From: Pteria penguin
Lineage: Eukaryota; Mollusca; Bivalvia; Pterioida; Pteriidae
Direction: 5' to 3'
DNA: 64,000 bases
Assembly: GCA_035048485.1 (NCBI GenBank)
Contig: CM068587.1
Coordinates: 30,026,534-30,090,533, forward strand
The position numbers were made by a program, and so were the translations under genes. Of the stretch, positions 11,823 through 24,930 are shown in pieces. Below the pieces are notes generated by a model. That model had not been told where the DNA came from. It saw only the letters and a list, made by a program, of their open reading frames with translations, and ran no database searches. Numbering within the stretch: position 1 is the stretch's first letter; the number at the start of each line of letters is the position of its first letter.

Positions 11823-12655
11823 CTTGTTCGCTTTTATCTTAAATACTTTAACACACAGAAAAAATCGAAGGCAGCCTCCTGTTTAGAGCGAAATGCTCTA
11901 CATATGTGTTCATTGGGTCGAAATCGTACAACAACTCTTAATTGCCTTTCAAATGTCAAATTTGATGGTATTGGGGGTGGGGTGTTAATTTTGGTTAATA
12001 TATGGCAAATTATAATAGAGAAATACTTTCACCTAATAAAATGATCAGTTTATGCAGGTCTACAAAGGCTTTTGGGTGTAAGTGGTACAGTTACCCCTTA
12101 AATCAGTTATGTCCGATGATTCCTTATAGGAGTTATTGCCCTTTAAGCCTCATTTGATTTATTTGTTGCTCTTCCTAAGCTATATTTTCAACACTATAAC
12201 AGAATGAGAGGAACTATTGACTGTCAAATTGATCAGCAAGAAAAATAATAATGGCTCTACAATACTGTCAAGGGGAGATAATTGAACTTATACTTCTTGT
12301 TGATACATTTATAAACATGACCTCGTAAACAAATTCATTGATTTTATTGAAAATTTTCATAAAGGAACACCATATGCATTTATTCACAAAGAAAAAAGTA
12401 CATGTCTGGTGAGTGATTTAGGCTCCTTGGATCCGCTAGTCTTACTTTGACTGGTGTTACAGTCCAGGCACACATGGGATTTAAAAGATCACTCACTGCT
12501 TCGAGTGGACCTGAAACCTTCTGAAGTTCGTGCTATCTGACAAGTTAAGGTCTAACAAATTGACATATTTCATAATACCACAGCTGTCGAATAATTGTAT
12601 CATTTTGTGATGTAATTCATGTCCTTTCCATATCTTCTTATTCTTGGCTGAACTT
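11823..12655. other. Intergenic, nothing recognised
   Basis: No coding or repeat structure that I can support. Confidence 0.4.
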
Positions 12656-12890
12656 GTGATTTTGTCATACAGCTTAATCAGATCTGATTCTGGCTGTATT
12701 TGTGATAGACTGTCATACAGCTTAATCAGATCTGATTCTGGCTGTATTTGTGATGGACTATGTCATACAGCTTAATCAGATCTTATTCTGGCTGTGGTTG
12801 TGATGGACTTTTGTCATACAGCTTAGTCAGATCTTATTCTGGCTGTATCTATAATGGACTTTGTCATACAGCTTAGTCAGATCTGATTTT
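12656..12890. repeat. ~52-bp tandem repeat
   Basis: Four to five copies of a unit with GTCATACAGCTTAATCAGAT, CTGATTCTGGCTGTATTTGT and GATGGACT. Confidence 0.9.
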
Positions 12891-12949
12891 CTCATAAATC
12901 TGAATCAGTTGTATCGCAAATTCTGACAACTCTTGTCTTTCTCAGATAC

Positions 12950-12988
12950 TTTTCTTCTTCTTCTTCTTCTTCTTCTTCTTCTTCTTCT
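12950..12988. repeat. (TTC)n microsatellite
   Basis: Perfect trinucleotide run of about 12 units. Confidence 0.95.
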
Positions 12989-14586
12989 ATTACGAAATGT
13001 ACTCAAAGGTTGAGCGTTATACTTCATAAACATTATGCTTCTGATGGACAGTACAGAAACATCTATGGACAGGAAGTTTTTGAAAAAAAAGCATTTTGAC
13101 CTGCTATATATGCTTTTCAGCCTCGAAAGGGAAATGGTTGGGTTTCAAGCTCTAAACTTATCCAAAAATGACCCAGAGAGGTGGAGTAGATGTACAATAA
13201 TCGGAAATATACTAGCCTGTCACAATGAAAATTACAGATGACGGCCTCATTCTTTTAAATTTTTTTTTTATTTCTGGTAGGCGGCAAACTCTCTCTCTCT
13301 CTCCCCCCCTTTCTAATTCCGTTCCGTCATTGTCTTTATTTGCCGTACTTACACTTCTTTGAAAACATTTTATCTCACCCGAGTTTAAGAATCACATTAA
13401 CTATTGTGATCATACGTTGTCTGTTTATTCGTTAACTTTTTATATATACAACTTCTCCTCCCTGACAGATCTGATTGTCTTATAACTCTATTCCAAAGAG
13501 TAATTTTCTTATAACTCTATGCAAAAGAGTTATCTGAAGTAGGGACTTTAGAATTTGAATTTTTGACGTATTTTCGACCTTCCTTTCCTCGATTTCCGTG
13601 ACTTATTTTTTATTGTACATTGATTGCTGATAATGTTTTAATTTTGTGTAAGTTTTGTGCATTTAGAATAAAGGCATTAATTGTGGAGAATGGGAATGCA
13701 AACACTCTTTTTAATATTTTTAAAACTTTAAAGATGAAAAGGACGGGAATACACTATTTATATATTATATTAATCTATTACGGACTTTGGTGATACTCAG
13801 CAAAGATAATGTTCTCAAGTTTCTCTCCCTGATATATTTTGCTATATCTGATCAGGGGTAGATCCAGGGCCGGAGTGAGTATATCCAGAACAGTACCCTC
13901 TTTTGTGACGAGGAATTTCAGATTAGTTGCATAAGTAAATTTATTACAGTGTTCTAGCACAGGCACTGGTTCTAGAAGGATGTGACATTGGTTCTTGGTA
14001 GATTAGGAAGTGAACTTTGTACTTCAGAAAATTCTGATATTTTTTTAATGTCATGATGTAAATAGGGTGCTTAGGTGAGCGATATTGTCTCATTCAGGCC
14101 TCTTATTGAGTCGTTTAGAGGTTTAAACCTGACATAAGCATTACAAAAATACAAGAAGTATCATTAGTTTTGATAAATCTTCTACATAATTTGTTTGAAT
14201 TATGAGCAAAAATAACTTTTAAGATGATAGACGATTTCTCACAAGGGAAGTAACAGCAATGGAAGTTATCCTACTAAAACTTATATTAAAGTTATATTAT
14301 ATTATATTAAATTGTGATTTTGGCGTATAACAATATTGGCCTAAAACATGTTTGTTTGAAATTCTGTATAACAATATGATATTCTGTAAAACGTTAGTAG
14401 GACGAAACGTATTTTGATTTACCCGGTACGAAATATTTACACTATGTAAAAACGAAGAAGTACTGAAGGGTAAACCATATCTCATAGTCCATGAAATAAA
14501 ATGACATGCAGAAAACGAATAAGCTGTTAACGATGGCAGCACAAGCTTCAGGATTCACAAAATCCCTTGATGTCGTAGTTTTTAAG
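12989..14586. other. Intergenic, nothing recognised
   Basis: AT-rich with a CT/C run at about 13289-13310 and a short duplication (TAATTTTCTTATAACTCTAT) near 13480-13525. Small frames of 62-81 codons show no motif. Confidence 0.4.

Positions 14587-14587
<1 letters not shown>

Positions 14588-14628
<41 letters not shown>
14588..14628. repeat. (TA)n microsatellite
   Basis: About 20 dinucleotide units. Followed by TATAAAGCACAAA, which recurs at about 14724. Confidence 0.95.
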
Positions 14629-14633
<5 letters not shown>

Positions 14634-14775
14634 CAAATAGAATCAGTGAAACACCTGGGAGTACTATGGACCTTGGATCTCCGAAGAAATACCTGTAGAA
14701 AATAAAGACAAATTAAACAAACATATAAAGCACAAAGACACTACAGTTAACAAGGCACCCTATATTTCACTTATA

Positions 14776-14875
14776 TCCGTTCCCCGTCTGGGACTCGAAC
14801 CCACGACCTATGGTACCGAATCACCTAGCGGTCATGCATCCGACCCTCTAACCGACTGAGCTACCCGAGCTCCAC
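14776..14875 (-). mobile_element. tRNA-like SINE head
   Basis: On the minus strand the block contains an A-box-like GTAGCTCAGTCGGTTAG and a B-box GGTTCGAGTCC, spaced about 50 bp apart, the internal promoter layout of tRNA-derived SINEs. The anticodon-arm region is too long and irregular for a functional tRNA, so I call a SINE head rather than a tRNA gene. The flanks (14629-14775, 14876-14936) may be the SINE body or another repeat. Confidence 0.65.
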
Positions 14876-14934
14876 AAAATGGAGCTTTAATAGCCAATCA
14901 TTAGCTAATCGCATGCATGACAACACGGCCGTGG

Positions 14935-15527
<593 letters not shown>

Positions 15528-15568
15528 TACGGAGGCGTATTGCTGCCAAAGTAAGAAATAAATTTTAA
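15528..15568 (+). repeat. Left arm of an inverted repeat flanking a satellite
   Basis: GTATTGCTGCCAAAGTAAGA and flanks (about 40 bp) match, in reverse complement, 19935-19975 (TTTATTTCTTAATTTGGCAG and flanks). Both arms sit immediately outside arrays of the same 21-bp satellite. Confidence 0.75.
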
Positions 15569-15574
15569 AATGCT

Positions 15575-17865
15575 AAGTCGTGCGTTCGACATATTAACTC
15601 GTACGTACGAGATACTAAGTAAAAACGTACGAGATATTAAGTTGTACGTACGATATACTAAGTCATACGTACGATATACTAAGTTGTACACACGAGATAC
15701 TAAGTCAAACGTACGAAATACTAAGTTGTACGTACGATATACTAAGTCGTAGATACGATATACTAAGACCTACGTACGAGATGCTAAGTTGTACGTATGA
15801 TATACTAAGTCATACGTACGAGATACTAAGTTGTACGTACGAGATACTAAGTCAAACGTACGAAATACGAAGTTGTACGTACGATATAATAAGTCATACG
15901 TACGAGATACTAAGATGTACTTACGATATATTTATTCATACGTACGAAATACTACGTTGTACGTACGGTATACTAAGACGTACATACGATATACTAAGTT
16001 TTGCATACGAGATAATAAGTTGTACGTACGATATACTAAGTCATACGTACGAAATACTAAGTCAAACGTACCAGATACTAAGTTGTACGTACGACATATT
16101 AACTCGTACGTACGAGATACTAAGTTGTACGTAACGAGATACTAAATTGTACGTACCAGATACTAAGTCAAACGTACGAGATACTAAGTTGTACGCACGA
16201 TATACTAAGTCATACGTACGAGATACTAAGTCAAACGTACGACATATTAACTCGTACGTACGAGATACTAAGTAAAAAACGTACGAGATATTAAGTTGTA
16301 CGCACGAGACACTAAGTTAAACGTACGAGATACTAATTTGTAGATACGAGATACTAAGCCGAACGTACGAGATACTAAGTTATACGTACAATATACTAAG
16401 TCATACGTATGAGATGCTAAGTTGTACCTTCGACATATTAACTCGAACGTACGAGATACTAAGTCAAACGTACGAGATACTAAGTTGTACATACGAGATA
16501 CTAAGTTGTACGTACGATATACCAAGTCACACGTACTATATACTAAGTTGTACCTACGAGATACTAAGTCAAATGTACGAGATACTAAGTTGTACGTACA
16601 ATATATTAAGTCAAACGTACGATATACTAAGTCGTACATACGATATACTAAGACTTGCGCACGAGATACTAAGCCATACCTAGGAGAAACTAAGTTGTAC
16701 GTACGATATACTAAGTCATACGTACAGATACTAAGATGTACTTACGATATACTTAGTCATAAGTACGAAATACTAAGTCAAACGTACGAGATACTAAGTT
16801 GTACGTACGACATATTAACTCGTACGTACGAGATACTAAGTTGTACGTACGAGGTACTAAGTCAAACGTACGAGATATTAAGTTGTACGTGCGAGATACT
16901 AAGTCATACGTACGAGATATTAAGTTGTACGCACGAGACACTAAGTTAAACGTACGAGATACTAATTTGTAGATACGAGATACTAAGCCAAACGTACGAG
17001 ATACTAAGTTTTACGTACGATATACTAAGTTGTACATACGAGATACTAAGTTGTACGTACGATATACTAAGTCACACGTACTAGATACTAAGCTGTACGT
17101 ACGAGATACTAAGTGAAATGTACGAGATACTAAGTTGTACGTACAATATATTAAGTCAAACGTACGAGATACTAAGTTGTACGTACGATATACTAAGTCG
17201 TACATACGATATACTAAGTTGTACGTACGAGATACTAAGTTGTACATACGAGATACTAAGTTGTACGTACGATATACTAAGTCATACGCACAGATACTAA
17301 GATGTACTTACGATATACTTAGTCATACGTACGAGATACTACGTTGTACGTACGATATACTAAGACGTACATACGATATACTAAGTCTTGCATACGAGAT
17401 ACTAAGTTGTACGAACGATATACTAAGTCATACGTACGAGATACTAAGTCAAACGTACGAAATACTAATTTGTAGATACGAGATACTAAGCCAAACGTAC
17501 GAGATACTAAGTTATACGTACAATATACTAAGTCATACGTATGAGATACTAAGTTGTACCTTCGACATATTAACTCGAACGTACGAGATACTTAGCCAAA
17601 CGTACGAGATACTATGTTATACTTACGATAAACTAAGTCATACGTTTGAGATACTACGTTGTACGTACGACATATTAACTTGTACGTACGAGATACTACG
17701 TCAAACGTACGAGATACTAAGCTGTACATACGAGATACTAAGTTGTAACTACGATATATTAAGTCACACGTACGAGATACTAAGTTATACCTACGAGATA
17801 CTAAGTCAAACGTACGAGATACTAAATAGTACGTGCGACATATTGATCATGAGTTGTACGAACGA
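15575..17865 (+). repeat. 21-bp satellite array (CGTACGA / CTAAGT unit)
   Basis: About 108 imperfect copies of a 21-bp unit made of the palindrome CGTACG followed by AGATACTAAGT or ATATACTAAGT. Because 21 is a multiple of three, long open frames occur in several phases on both strands (up to 253 codons of LSCTYEI-like or VRDTKLY-like repeats). These have no start context or domain and are by-products. Blocks of a few units recur together, for example near 16300 and 16940, showing higher-order duplication. Confidence 0.95.
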
Positions 17866-17883
17866 GATCAGGGAAATCCAGGT

Positions 17884-18160
17884 TTTGGTTGATTGATTGA
17901 TTTTTGTTTAACGTCACACCACGAATATTTCACGTATATGGTGACGGCATCTGCTTGATGCGGGGCATACACATTTTGACCTTTGCAACGGACCCACCCG
18001 AAGCAGTGAGGGATCGTTAACGTGCCATGCATACCACGACACGGGGCCTCGGTTTTTACTGTCTCATCCGAAAGACAGGACACCGGCATGACCAGAGCGG
18101 GAATCGAACCACGGCCTCCCGATTAGGAGTCCAGCTAGATACCACTAGGCCACGCCGGCT
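17884..18160 (-). mobile_element. Full-length tRNA-headed SINE
   Basis: On the minus strand: a tRNA-like head with an A-box-like TGGCCTAGTGGTATC and a B-box-like GGTTCGATTCC, then TCTTTCGGATGAGACAGT, the body blocks shared with the 25098, 30301 and 6752 copies, and a 3' end of (TTGA)-type repeats written here as TTGATTGATTGATT. It lies just past the end of the 21-bp satellite. Confidence 0.85.
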
Positions 18161-19715
18161 TAAATGTTATTGTGATATCCCTTTCCATCATTCTGTCATC
18201 ATTCAGTTTTCATTCATTATCTCAGATACAGATGAACATATTCAACTCATATTTGGTATATACATATAGATACATCATGGTAATACACAGGTCAAGTTCT
18301 TATTAGGGTACTGTCAGATAATTTTGGGTAGAGTTATGCCCCTTGGACTTGAAAATTTCAAAGAATTCAGTTTCTACAAATCACAGTTCTTGCTGATACA
18401 TCTCTGTTATACATCGACATTTTGAATGCTGATTTGCCAATTTCTATCAGAGTTGTGACCCTTTCTTGACTTATAATCACGAATGAAATTTTTGTGCCAT
18501 AACTTTATGCCTTGATATAATAAAATAATATTACGTATACGTACTGTTTGTAAGTTTCAGTTTAAAGTCTACGCCAAGCTCAATTTATTGTCATTTTCAA
18601 CAATTTTTTCCAGAGTGAGTTATGTTCCTTTGTGAATTTAACTGTTTTTGTAAATTGTCCCGTGTCAGTTTTGTCCCAGCAGGGGCATCCTTGTCGTTCC
18701 GACATAGTTGTTTATAAAATACTTCTTCCTCATTTTTTAAAGATACATTGAAACCTTACGGTAACGGTCTACTCAAAATACCTGGTACGTGTAAAATGGT
18801 GTAATGGAATCCAATATAACCCCAATTGCAGTCTTCTTAAACTTTTCAGAGATGAATTTTCTCCCTAAATCATTTTCATAAAAATTTTGATGAAACTTTA
18901 CTGGAATGATCTATTCTATATATCTGACTATGTATGTGAAACAACCGGTGTTACATATGGGAATCATTGTATAACTTGTTTCTGTAGCAGGTCATAATGA
19001 AGAGATTTTATGAGGATAATCTAGTTATGTTGTCAAATTAGAAACTATGCATACACTTTCTCCTTCAAAACTTAATTGTTTGGTTTTTTTCCTCAACTGA
19101 AATACAGATAATGCTAAAAAACGTCATAATTACACAATCTTTTAAATGAGTAGACGAAGAGCTTCAGACTCGACGGAACCTCTGGTGATTTACTTATTAT
19201 TATGTATCTGGGTTTTTGCCTGTAGGTGTACAGCCATTTGATTTGAAAGCTAAAAAGATATCAATGTGGAATCTAAATTTGACTTGGCACGACACTAGTT
19301 ACCTTTTGTATTTTACATTGATGTACTAATAGACTTAGATGCAGAGTATGGCCCTCTTATTTAACAGTTTTTGTGTTTGTATAAGAAAATACTCAAAACA
19401 AATTTCCTTTGACTAATTTCAGTATCTTTTGTTAAATCCCAAGTAGTTAGGGGTACACTGAGTATACTAATACAGCAATCAAGTATAGAATACAATAGCC
19501 GATAAACTGATCAAAATTTGTCCGTTGTCTGTCGTTTTCATCATCATTGTCAAGTCAATCCAATGTAGTAAATTTTCCGCAATGTCAATTTCTCCTGAAC
19601 TTGGGGGCCAATTTCAAATAAAGATGGCACAAATCGTTTTATGATTTAATCCGGAAAGAAAGTAAGATTTGATTAGAGTCCGTACGTTAGCGATATCCTG
19701 CAGAATGCATGAAAT
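18161..19715. other. Intergenic, nothing recognised
   Basis: Moderately AT-rich. Phrases such as AGAGTTATG.CCCTTGGACTT near 18330 resemble the dispersed element at 10985, so part may be an old diverged copy. No supported gene. Confidence 0.4.
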
Positions 19716-19934
19716 GATATGCACGACTTAGTATGTCATACGTACGACTTTGTATGTCGTATGTACGAGTTAGTATCTCGTATGTATGACTTTGTATGTC
19801 GTACATACGACTTAGTATCTCGTATGTTCGACTTTGCATGTCGTACGTACGACTTAATATGTCGTACTTACGACTTAGTATCTCGTACGTAAGGCTTAGT
19901 ATCTCGTACGCTCAGCTTATTATCTTGTACCTAC
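19716..19934 (-). repeat. Short 21-bp satellite array in inverted orientation
   Basis: About ten copies of the reverse complement of the 15575-17865 unit (CTTAGTATCTCGTACGTA-like), immediately followed by the right arm of the inverted repeat. Confidence 0.92.
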
Positions 19935-19975
19935 GTAAAATTTATTTCTTAATTTGGCAGCAACACGCTTCCGTA
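19935..19975 (-). repeat. Right arm of the satellite-flanking inverted repeat
   Basis: Reverse complement of 15528-15568, with TTTGGCAGCAACACGCTTCC at its core. Confidence 0.75.
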
Positions 19976-20040
19976 CACATCCAAGTCTGGTTACTGTCAC
20001 GTGGTGTAAGAGCCGACTCGGTATTCCGTATGTGCTGACA

Positions 20041-20135
20041 ACGGGGCCTTTAAATGGGACTTCTGCAAAATACAGCTCATTGTGACTTATTTCTCTCTTG
20101 AGTCCGGAATGATTCTGAAGAAGAGAATAATGCAT
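20041..20135 (+). repeat. Dispersed repeat shared with 56165-56255
   Basis: Shares GGGACTTCTGCAAAATA, AGCTCATTGTGACTT and GATTCTGAA with the segment at about 56165-56255. Class unknown. Confidence 0.7.
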
Positions 20136-20714
20136 AACTACAACGAAAGATAACAGCAATGATATATCTAGTATTATGGCAAAGATGGTAAATTGATTGT
20201 TACTAATCGGCTACTGAGTATCATGTCACAACGATATTTCTGACAAGACGATATAAAAAGTGATATGCTGTAAGGGATGGGGTGTGATTTCCAAGTAAAT
20301 GGTAGGAATAAAGGTATGAATTTTTACCTGAAGATTTTTAAAATCTAATTTTAAATCCATGAAGTCACACGTTTTCTCCAATTTCTCACAAATATTTGAA
20401 TTGTTCCTACGACAGTTTGGTTTGTTCTTTGTATGAGTATGCCAATTTCAGTTAATTTCCATAGATATTCAGCATGGCACTGTTTTGTAGAGCATGTAAA
20501 TGTTTAAACACAAGCAGTTTTCTTTAACACCCTATGTGTACATTACTACTATTTACTATTTGCTATACCCAGAGGAAAAATGCTACACTCATATTTAACA
20601 ATAAAAATGCAAAAATCATTGGATTCATTTCCCCATTGTAAAGGCTCTTTGATTTCCTCCTCATTTGCGTTTTGGACAAGGATAAGTAATATGATTAGCC
20701 AGTGATGTGTACGT
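20136..20714. other. Intergenic, nothing recognised
   Basis: AT-rich, no supported feature. Confidence 0.4.
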
Positions 20715-20955
20715 TTTGGATATTTATTGATTAATTATTGTTTTACATCACGTCATGATAGCATTAAATGGTGACGGCATCTACTTGATGTATTGCATAG
20801 TGTATACCTTTCCAATGGACACACCGTTATAAGTGCTCGGGCTCTCGGTTTCCAATGCCTCATCCAAAAGACAGGCCAACGGTGTGTCAACGGCTGGAGT
20901 CAAACCCGAGGCCTCACATTCATGAGCCGATCACCGTATACATCAACGAGCGATC
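20715..20955 (-). mobile_element. Degenerate tRNA-headed SINE
   Basis: Diverged copy of the 17884 family: GGTGACGGCATCTACTTGAT, CTCATCCAAAAGACAGGCCA and a worn B-box region (GTCAAACCCGAGGCCTC) in the same order and spacing. Confidence 0.7.
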
Positions 20956-21301
20956 TTTATGTCAGCATGACATTTTAGATCCGACTATACTGCTAAGAGT
21001 TATTTAGATAGTGGTTGACTTGCTTATTTGCTAACTTCATTTTTCAACCAATTTCAGTTTGGTGTTTGTCTTTTAAAAGAGCATGATAGTTTTCAGTTCA
21101 CAAAATATTTATTGTTAGATACTCTCTATTTCTCTCTCTCTCTCTGAGACATCGGTGATGTACAGTTGATTTACAGGAGTTTTTGGACGAAACGCCAACT
21201 TTGTCCGAAAACCAATATTTGCGACTTGTAAATCATCGATTATATTCCGGAAATTTAAAAACACAAGCATGTTTGTGTTACATATTTGTGTTGTATTGCA
21301 G
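20956..21301. other. Upstream region or 5' intron of copy A
   Basis: Sequence ahead of the acceptor at 21300-21301, including a (TC)n run near 21130. Presumed to be the 3' part of an intron in the 5' UTR. No promoter was recognised. Confidence 0.4.
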
Positions 21302-21354
21302 ATGAGGAAATCATTTTAAGAGTCCAATACAAGGCGAACGAGAAATGAAAAAAT
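21302..21354 (+). promoter_or_regulatory. 5' UTR after a conserved acceptor, copy A
   Basis: TGTATTGCAG precedes this segment; copies B (CTTAAATTACAG, 39855-39864) and C (CTTAAATTTCAG) have an acceptor in the same place, about 51-53 bp before the start codon. The long ORF is therefore probably not the first exon, and a non-coding first exon lies upstream. An ATG right after the acceptor opens a tiny upstream frame (ATG AGG AAA TCA TTT TAA) that could dampen translation. Confidence 0.5.
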
Positions 21355-23521
21355 ATGTCTGAGACCAAAATTGATTCGATTATTTTTGGTCTTGCTAATA
21401 TTTTCCAGAAATTTCCCTGGAATAAAGATACCCATTACACAAATTCAAACCGAAATAGTTTCAAGATAGACATGCCCAAACACAGTGATTGTTTCAAATC
21501 TGCATATAATAACATATTGGCTTTTCTGGAGAACGTCAAACTTGGCAGAGTTACAGAATGTCGCGCTATATGCGATGAAATTATTTCCAAAGATCCTCAT
21601 AATATCAATGCGCTTCTGCAATTATATGACATAAGTAGCAGCCAAGAAGAAAAAGCGAAATTAGAAAAATGTGTGGAAGACATGTTAAAGTCAGAATATA
21701 GGGATCTCTACATAGGTGTCGCTTTAATGGAGTTAGGAATCGCGCTCTCTTCGTTGGTTCCTGAATTCTACGAAGAAACCGAAGGAAGTTCGACTGGGAA
21801 ATTGGATGTCTTTTTCAAGAAATTCAATTGCCTGTCGTTTCATCCAGATGCCATAAAAGTGGACGTAGTCTGGAGAGATGAAATTGATAATACTGGTTTA
21901 TTTAATCATGAGGCAAAAAACGCGTCTCACTGGTATAACGCAGTCATTTATCTGAAGGAGGGTTTATATCGTCTAAGTAACAGTGATAGAATCTCTTCAA
22001 GCGACTTGGCTGTGTACCGGTTTTCATTGGCTTATGCCTCCCATCGACTGAGTCATGAGGTAATATCATCTGGTGGTGATGTATATCAGCGCGACTATTA
22101 TAGCGAGAGTAGTATGAAATGGTACTGTGAGGTGATCAGCAGCCTGGAGCATTCTAAACATCGTCTCTACGTCTCTCGAGCTTTCGCGTACTTAGGGGGT
22201 ATTATTCAGAAAAGACGATTGGTACAAGGAGCATCTCAGTCAGAGATTGATACGAATCCACCGGAGTATTTCAAGAGTCTTCCAGATTTAGAAAAGATAT
22301 GGAAAGACCCCGAAGAGGCCTATCGTATTGCTATATCCCGATTTGATCCAGATATTGTTGTCTTCACTTGGTATGGAAAATATTTGCTGCTTGAGAAACG
22401 GTACGACGAGGCCCTAGATCAATTAAAGAAAACTGAAGAATTTGAGTCCCGAAATGAATGGTTTCCAAATTATACAAAAATGCTTGCATATTTCCAAAAA
22501 TACAAAAATGAACGGAAGAAATGGAAACCAGACAAAAACATAATGTCTTGTTTGTTGGAGAAAGTTATCGAGTGTGGAAAATTTTGCAAAGGAGGTCAGA
22601 CAACAATAAGAACTTTGTATATTTATGCAAAGGCCTTATATATGGTTGGCATTGATTTCATTCCACGATACGGAGTCCCTTTGAAGGATGAAAAGAAAGT
22701 CCTTGAAGCAGTGGATACAGTTAGAATGATTTACGAGCAATTCAGGAATCAAGACCTGGCTGAAGTATATAAACTTCATGCTGACTGTAGCAAAGTGTTA
22801 GACCATCCACAGGATGCATTGCATTTCATGATTCTATCATTTAGCTCCGATAGAATATTAAATAACAAATTCCTTCCATCTTTTAAGTATGTTTGGAAGT
22901 ATGGCTGTATGCTGTGCTGTAAAACAGAAGATGAAAATATCAAGAAATACGCATTAAGGCAAATCAAATTTGCTATAGAACATGAAATTAAATACTGCCA
23001 CTCGCTTTATCAAAGCAGGGATTTAAAACAGTCATCTGCTTTTGAAGACAATATCTGTCAAAATATTTTAAGGGAACAAATAAGCCAGGAAACAATCAGA
23101 GACCGTAGGACCCATAAGGACTTAAATATATTTGCACGTATTGATGGCGTCTATGCAGAGGTGAAGGAAATGTGTCGACAATATCCAGAACAAGTGAAGC
23201 TTCTCCTGGAATATATTCATGACCCATTTCTGTATTCACGTGGTTCCAAAACATTAATAACATTAGGATTAATATGCCTTGGCGGCAGACACAAAGAGTG
23301 GACACGATGGTACAACAGACAGTATCCTACAGATGATAACGATATAGAACGAAACATCAAAATGTTCTTTCGTCCGACAAATTTTCTTCCGGATGAAAAC
23401 AGAGAGTCGGTCAACAAAACTCTGATGTATGATTTTTGTGTCATACACTCACCCCACGAACAAGAGTGGGTAGGATGCTATCTCAGGCCGGAACTAGAGG
23501 AGGGACCAGAGAAATTCAAAG
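21355..23521 (+). CDS. Copy A exon 1: TPR-like region and start of TIR
   Basis: Encodes 722 residues plus one base, up to the donor GTAAGT at 23522. The start is the first ATG of the long frame and aligns with the starts of copies B and C (MS.T.I.SII.G.ANIFQKF). TPR-like helical pairs are visible at about residues 49-92 (ITECR-type helix, then KDPHNINALLQLYD), 333-363 (WYGKYLLLEKRYDEALDQL) and 468-500 (YKLHADCSKVLDHPQDAL). The region between is helical and Tyr/Leu-rich without clear motifs. From residue 691 the TIR domain begins: MYDFCVIHSPHEQEWVGCYL, matching TIR box 1. No signal peptide or membrane span, so probably cytosolic. The best-matching TPR subfamily is not certain; TTC22-like or IFIT-like animal TPR proteins are possibilities. 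Open reading continues ten codons into the intron. Confidence 0.9.
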
Positions 23522-23618
23522 GTAAGTACCTAAAAAATCTCGTATCTGAATGAAGAAATATTTGTTATAATATTTAAATCTTTTTATTTTCTTTCTATCT
23601 TTCTATTTTTTCCATAAG

Positions 23619-23924
23619 GATTCATTTTTGAAAGACAGTATCAGCCCGGTATAAAAGGAGATGATCTTCTTATGAAAGCTTTGGAATGCAGTTTGAACAT
23701 TATAGTTATATTATCGAAATACTTTGTTGATGTCACTACAAAAAAATCTGAATTTGCATCTTTAATGCGGAAACTGCGAGAACGAACCCGTGTGATTGGT
23801 ATCAGTGTTGAGTCTCCACTTTATTGCGAGGATATGAGATGGCTTTTGGATGACAGTTTGGATGGATACTCTAGGCCTGTCGATTGGAAGAAATTGAGAG
23901 GTCGGTTGTCAGAAGGACATTCTG
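23619..23924 (+). CDS. Copy A exon 2: remainder of TIR domain
   Basis: The acceptor CCATAAG joins in phase 1. The 102 codons read GFIFERQYQPGIKGDDLL (box 2-like RQYQPG), then NIIVILSKYFVDV (central strand), RVIGISVES, and DWKKLRGRL (box 3-like). Where NADase TIR proteins such as SARM1 carry the catalytic Glu, copies B and C have LMRELR while A has LMRKLR, so A may lack it; this alignment is by eye. Donor GTAAGA at 23925. Confidence 0.85.
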
Positions 23925-24414
23925 GTAAGATTTCATTTATTGTGTATAATTCTCATTATGTTTGCCATGAAAATGAACTCATTTGGATTTTAGACATTCA
24001 TGGATATGCAAGAAAATAAATGTAAGATTATAATTTTTACATTTCTTTCATCCGAGATGTTGTTAACATTAATTACTAGTCCGAGATTCTCTGCCTTCTC
24101 CCACTTTTGATATCGGCGGTTTGTGGGAAAGGGTCACAAAGACTTTGTTCATCAAAAGTTAGAATTTCAGCTATCAAAGAATAGAATTTTATTTCTTTGA
24201 ATCCTTTTAAAATTTAGCTTCAACATGTTATCGATAACAAAGACTACAAAATTCATTGTTTCAACTTTTAAAATATAAAAATCACAATATATTATCAATT
24301 TAGAATTAGATATATTTGATAATCAGTATTATTTATAGACGTTATAGAACAGAAGCATATGTAAAATATGAGATACCAATTTCTACAACTCGAAATCCAA
24401 ATAACATGATAATA

Positions 24415-24710
<296 letters not shown>

Positions 24711-24859
24711 ATGAGGAATCACGGACCACTGTTAAAACAGAGGTAGGATCAGCTGTAAGCATTTTCTATATAATGCATCAGTGGCGTAGCTCGTCATTGA
24801 AAAAAAACAAAACAAAACAAAAAAACAAAAACCAAGATTTGTTTGTGGAACACTTTTTC

Positions 24860-24930
24860 CCCGGCGGCAACAAAGTCCGAAAAAGCTATTTTTAGCACAA
24901 AGATGACGGTGAAGGTCTCAAGGTCAATTG
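24860..24930 (+). repeat. Truncated copy of the CGGCGGCAACAAAGTC repeat
   Basis: Matches the first part of the elements at 2920 and 55746. It breaks off where the SINE at 24931 begins. Confidence 0.7.

Noticed and set aside
14776..14875. tRNA gene
   Set aside because: A and B boxes are present but the arm structure is irregular; fits a SINE head. The same applies to the heads at 17884, 25098, 28024 and 30301.
16422..17896. Long repetitive open frames (up to 253 codons) on both strands
   Set aside because: Product of a 21-bp satellite whose unit has no stop in several frames; no domain, start context or splice signals.
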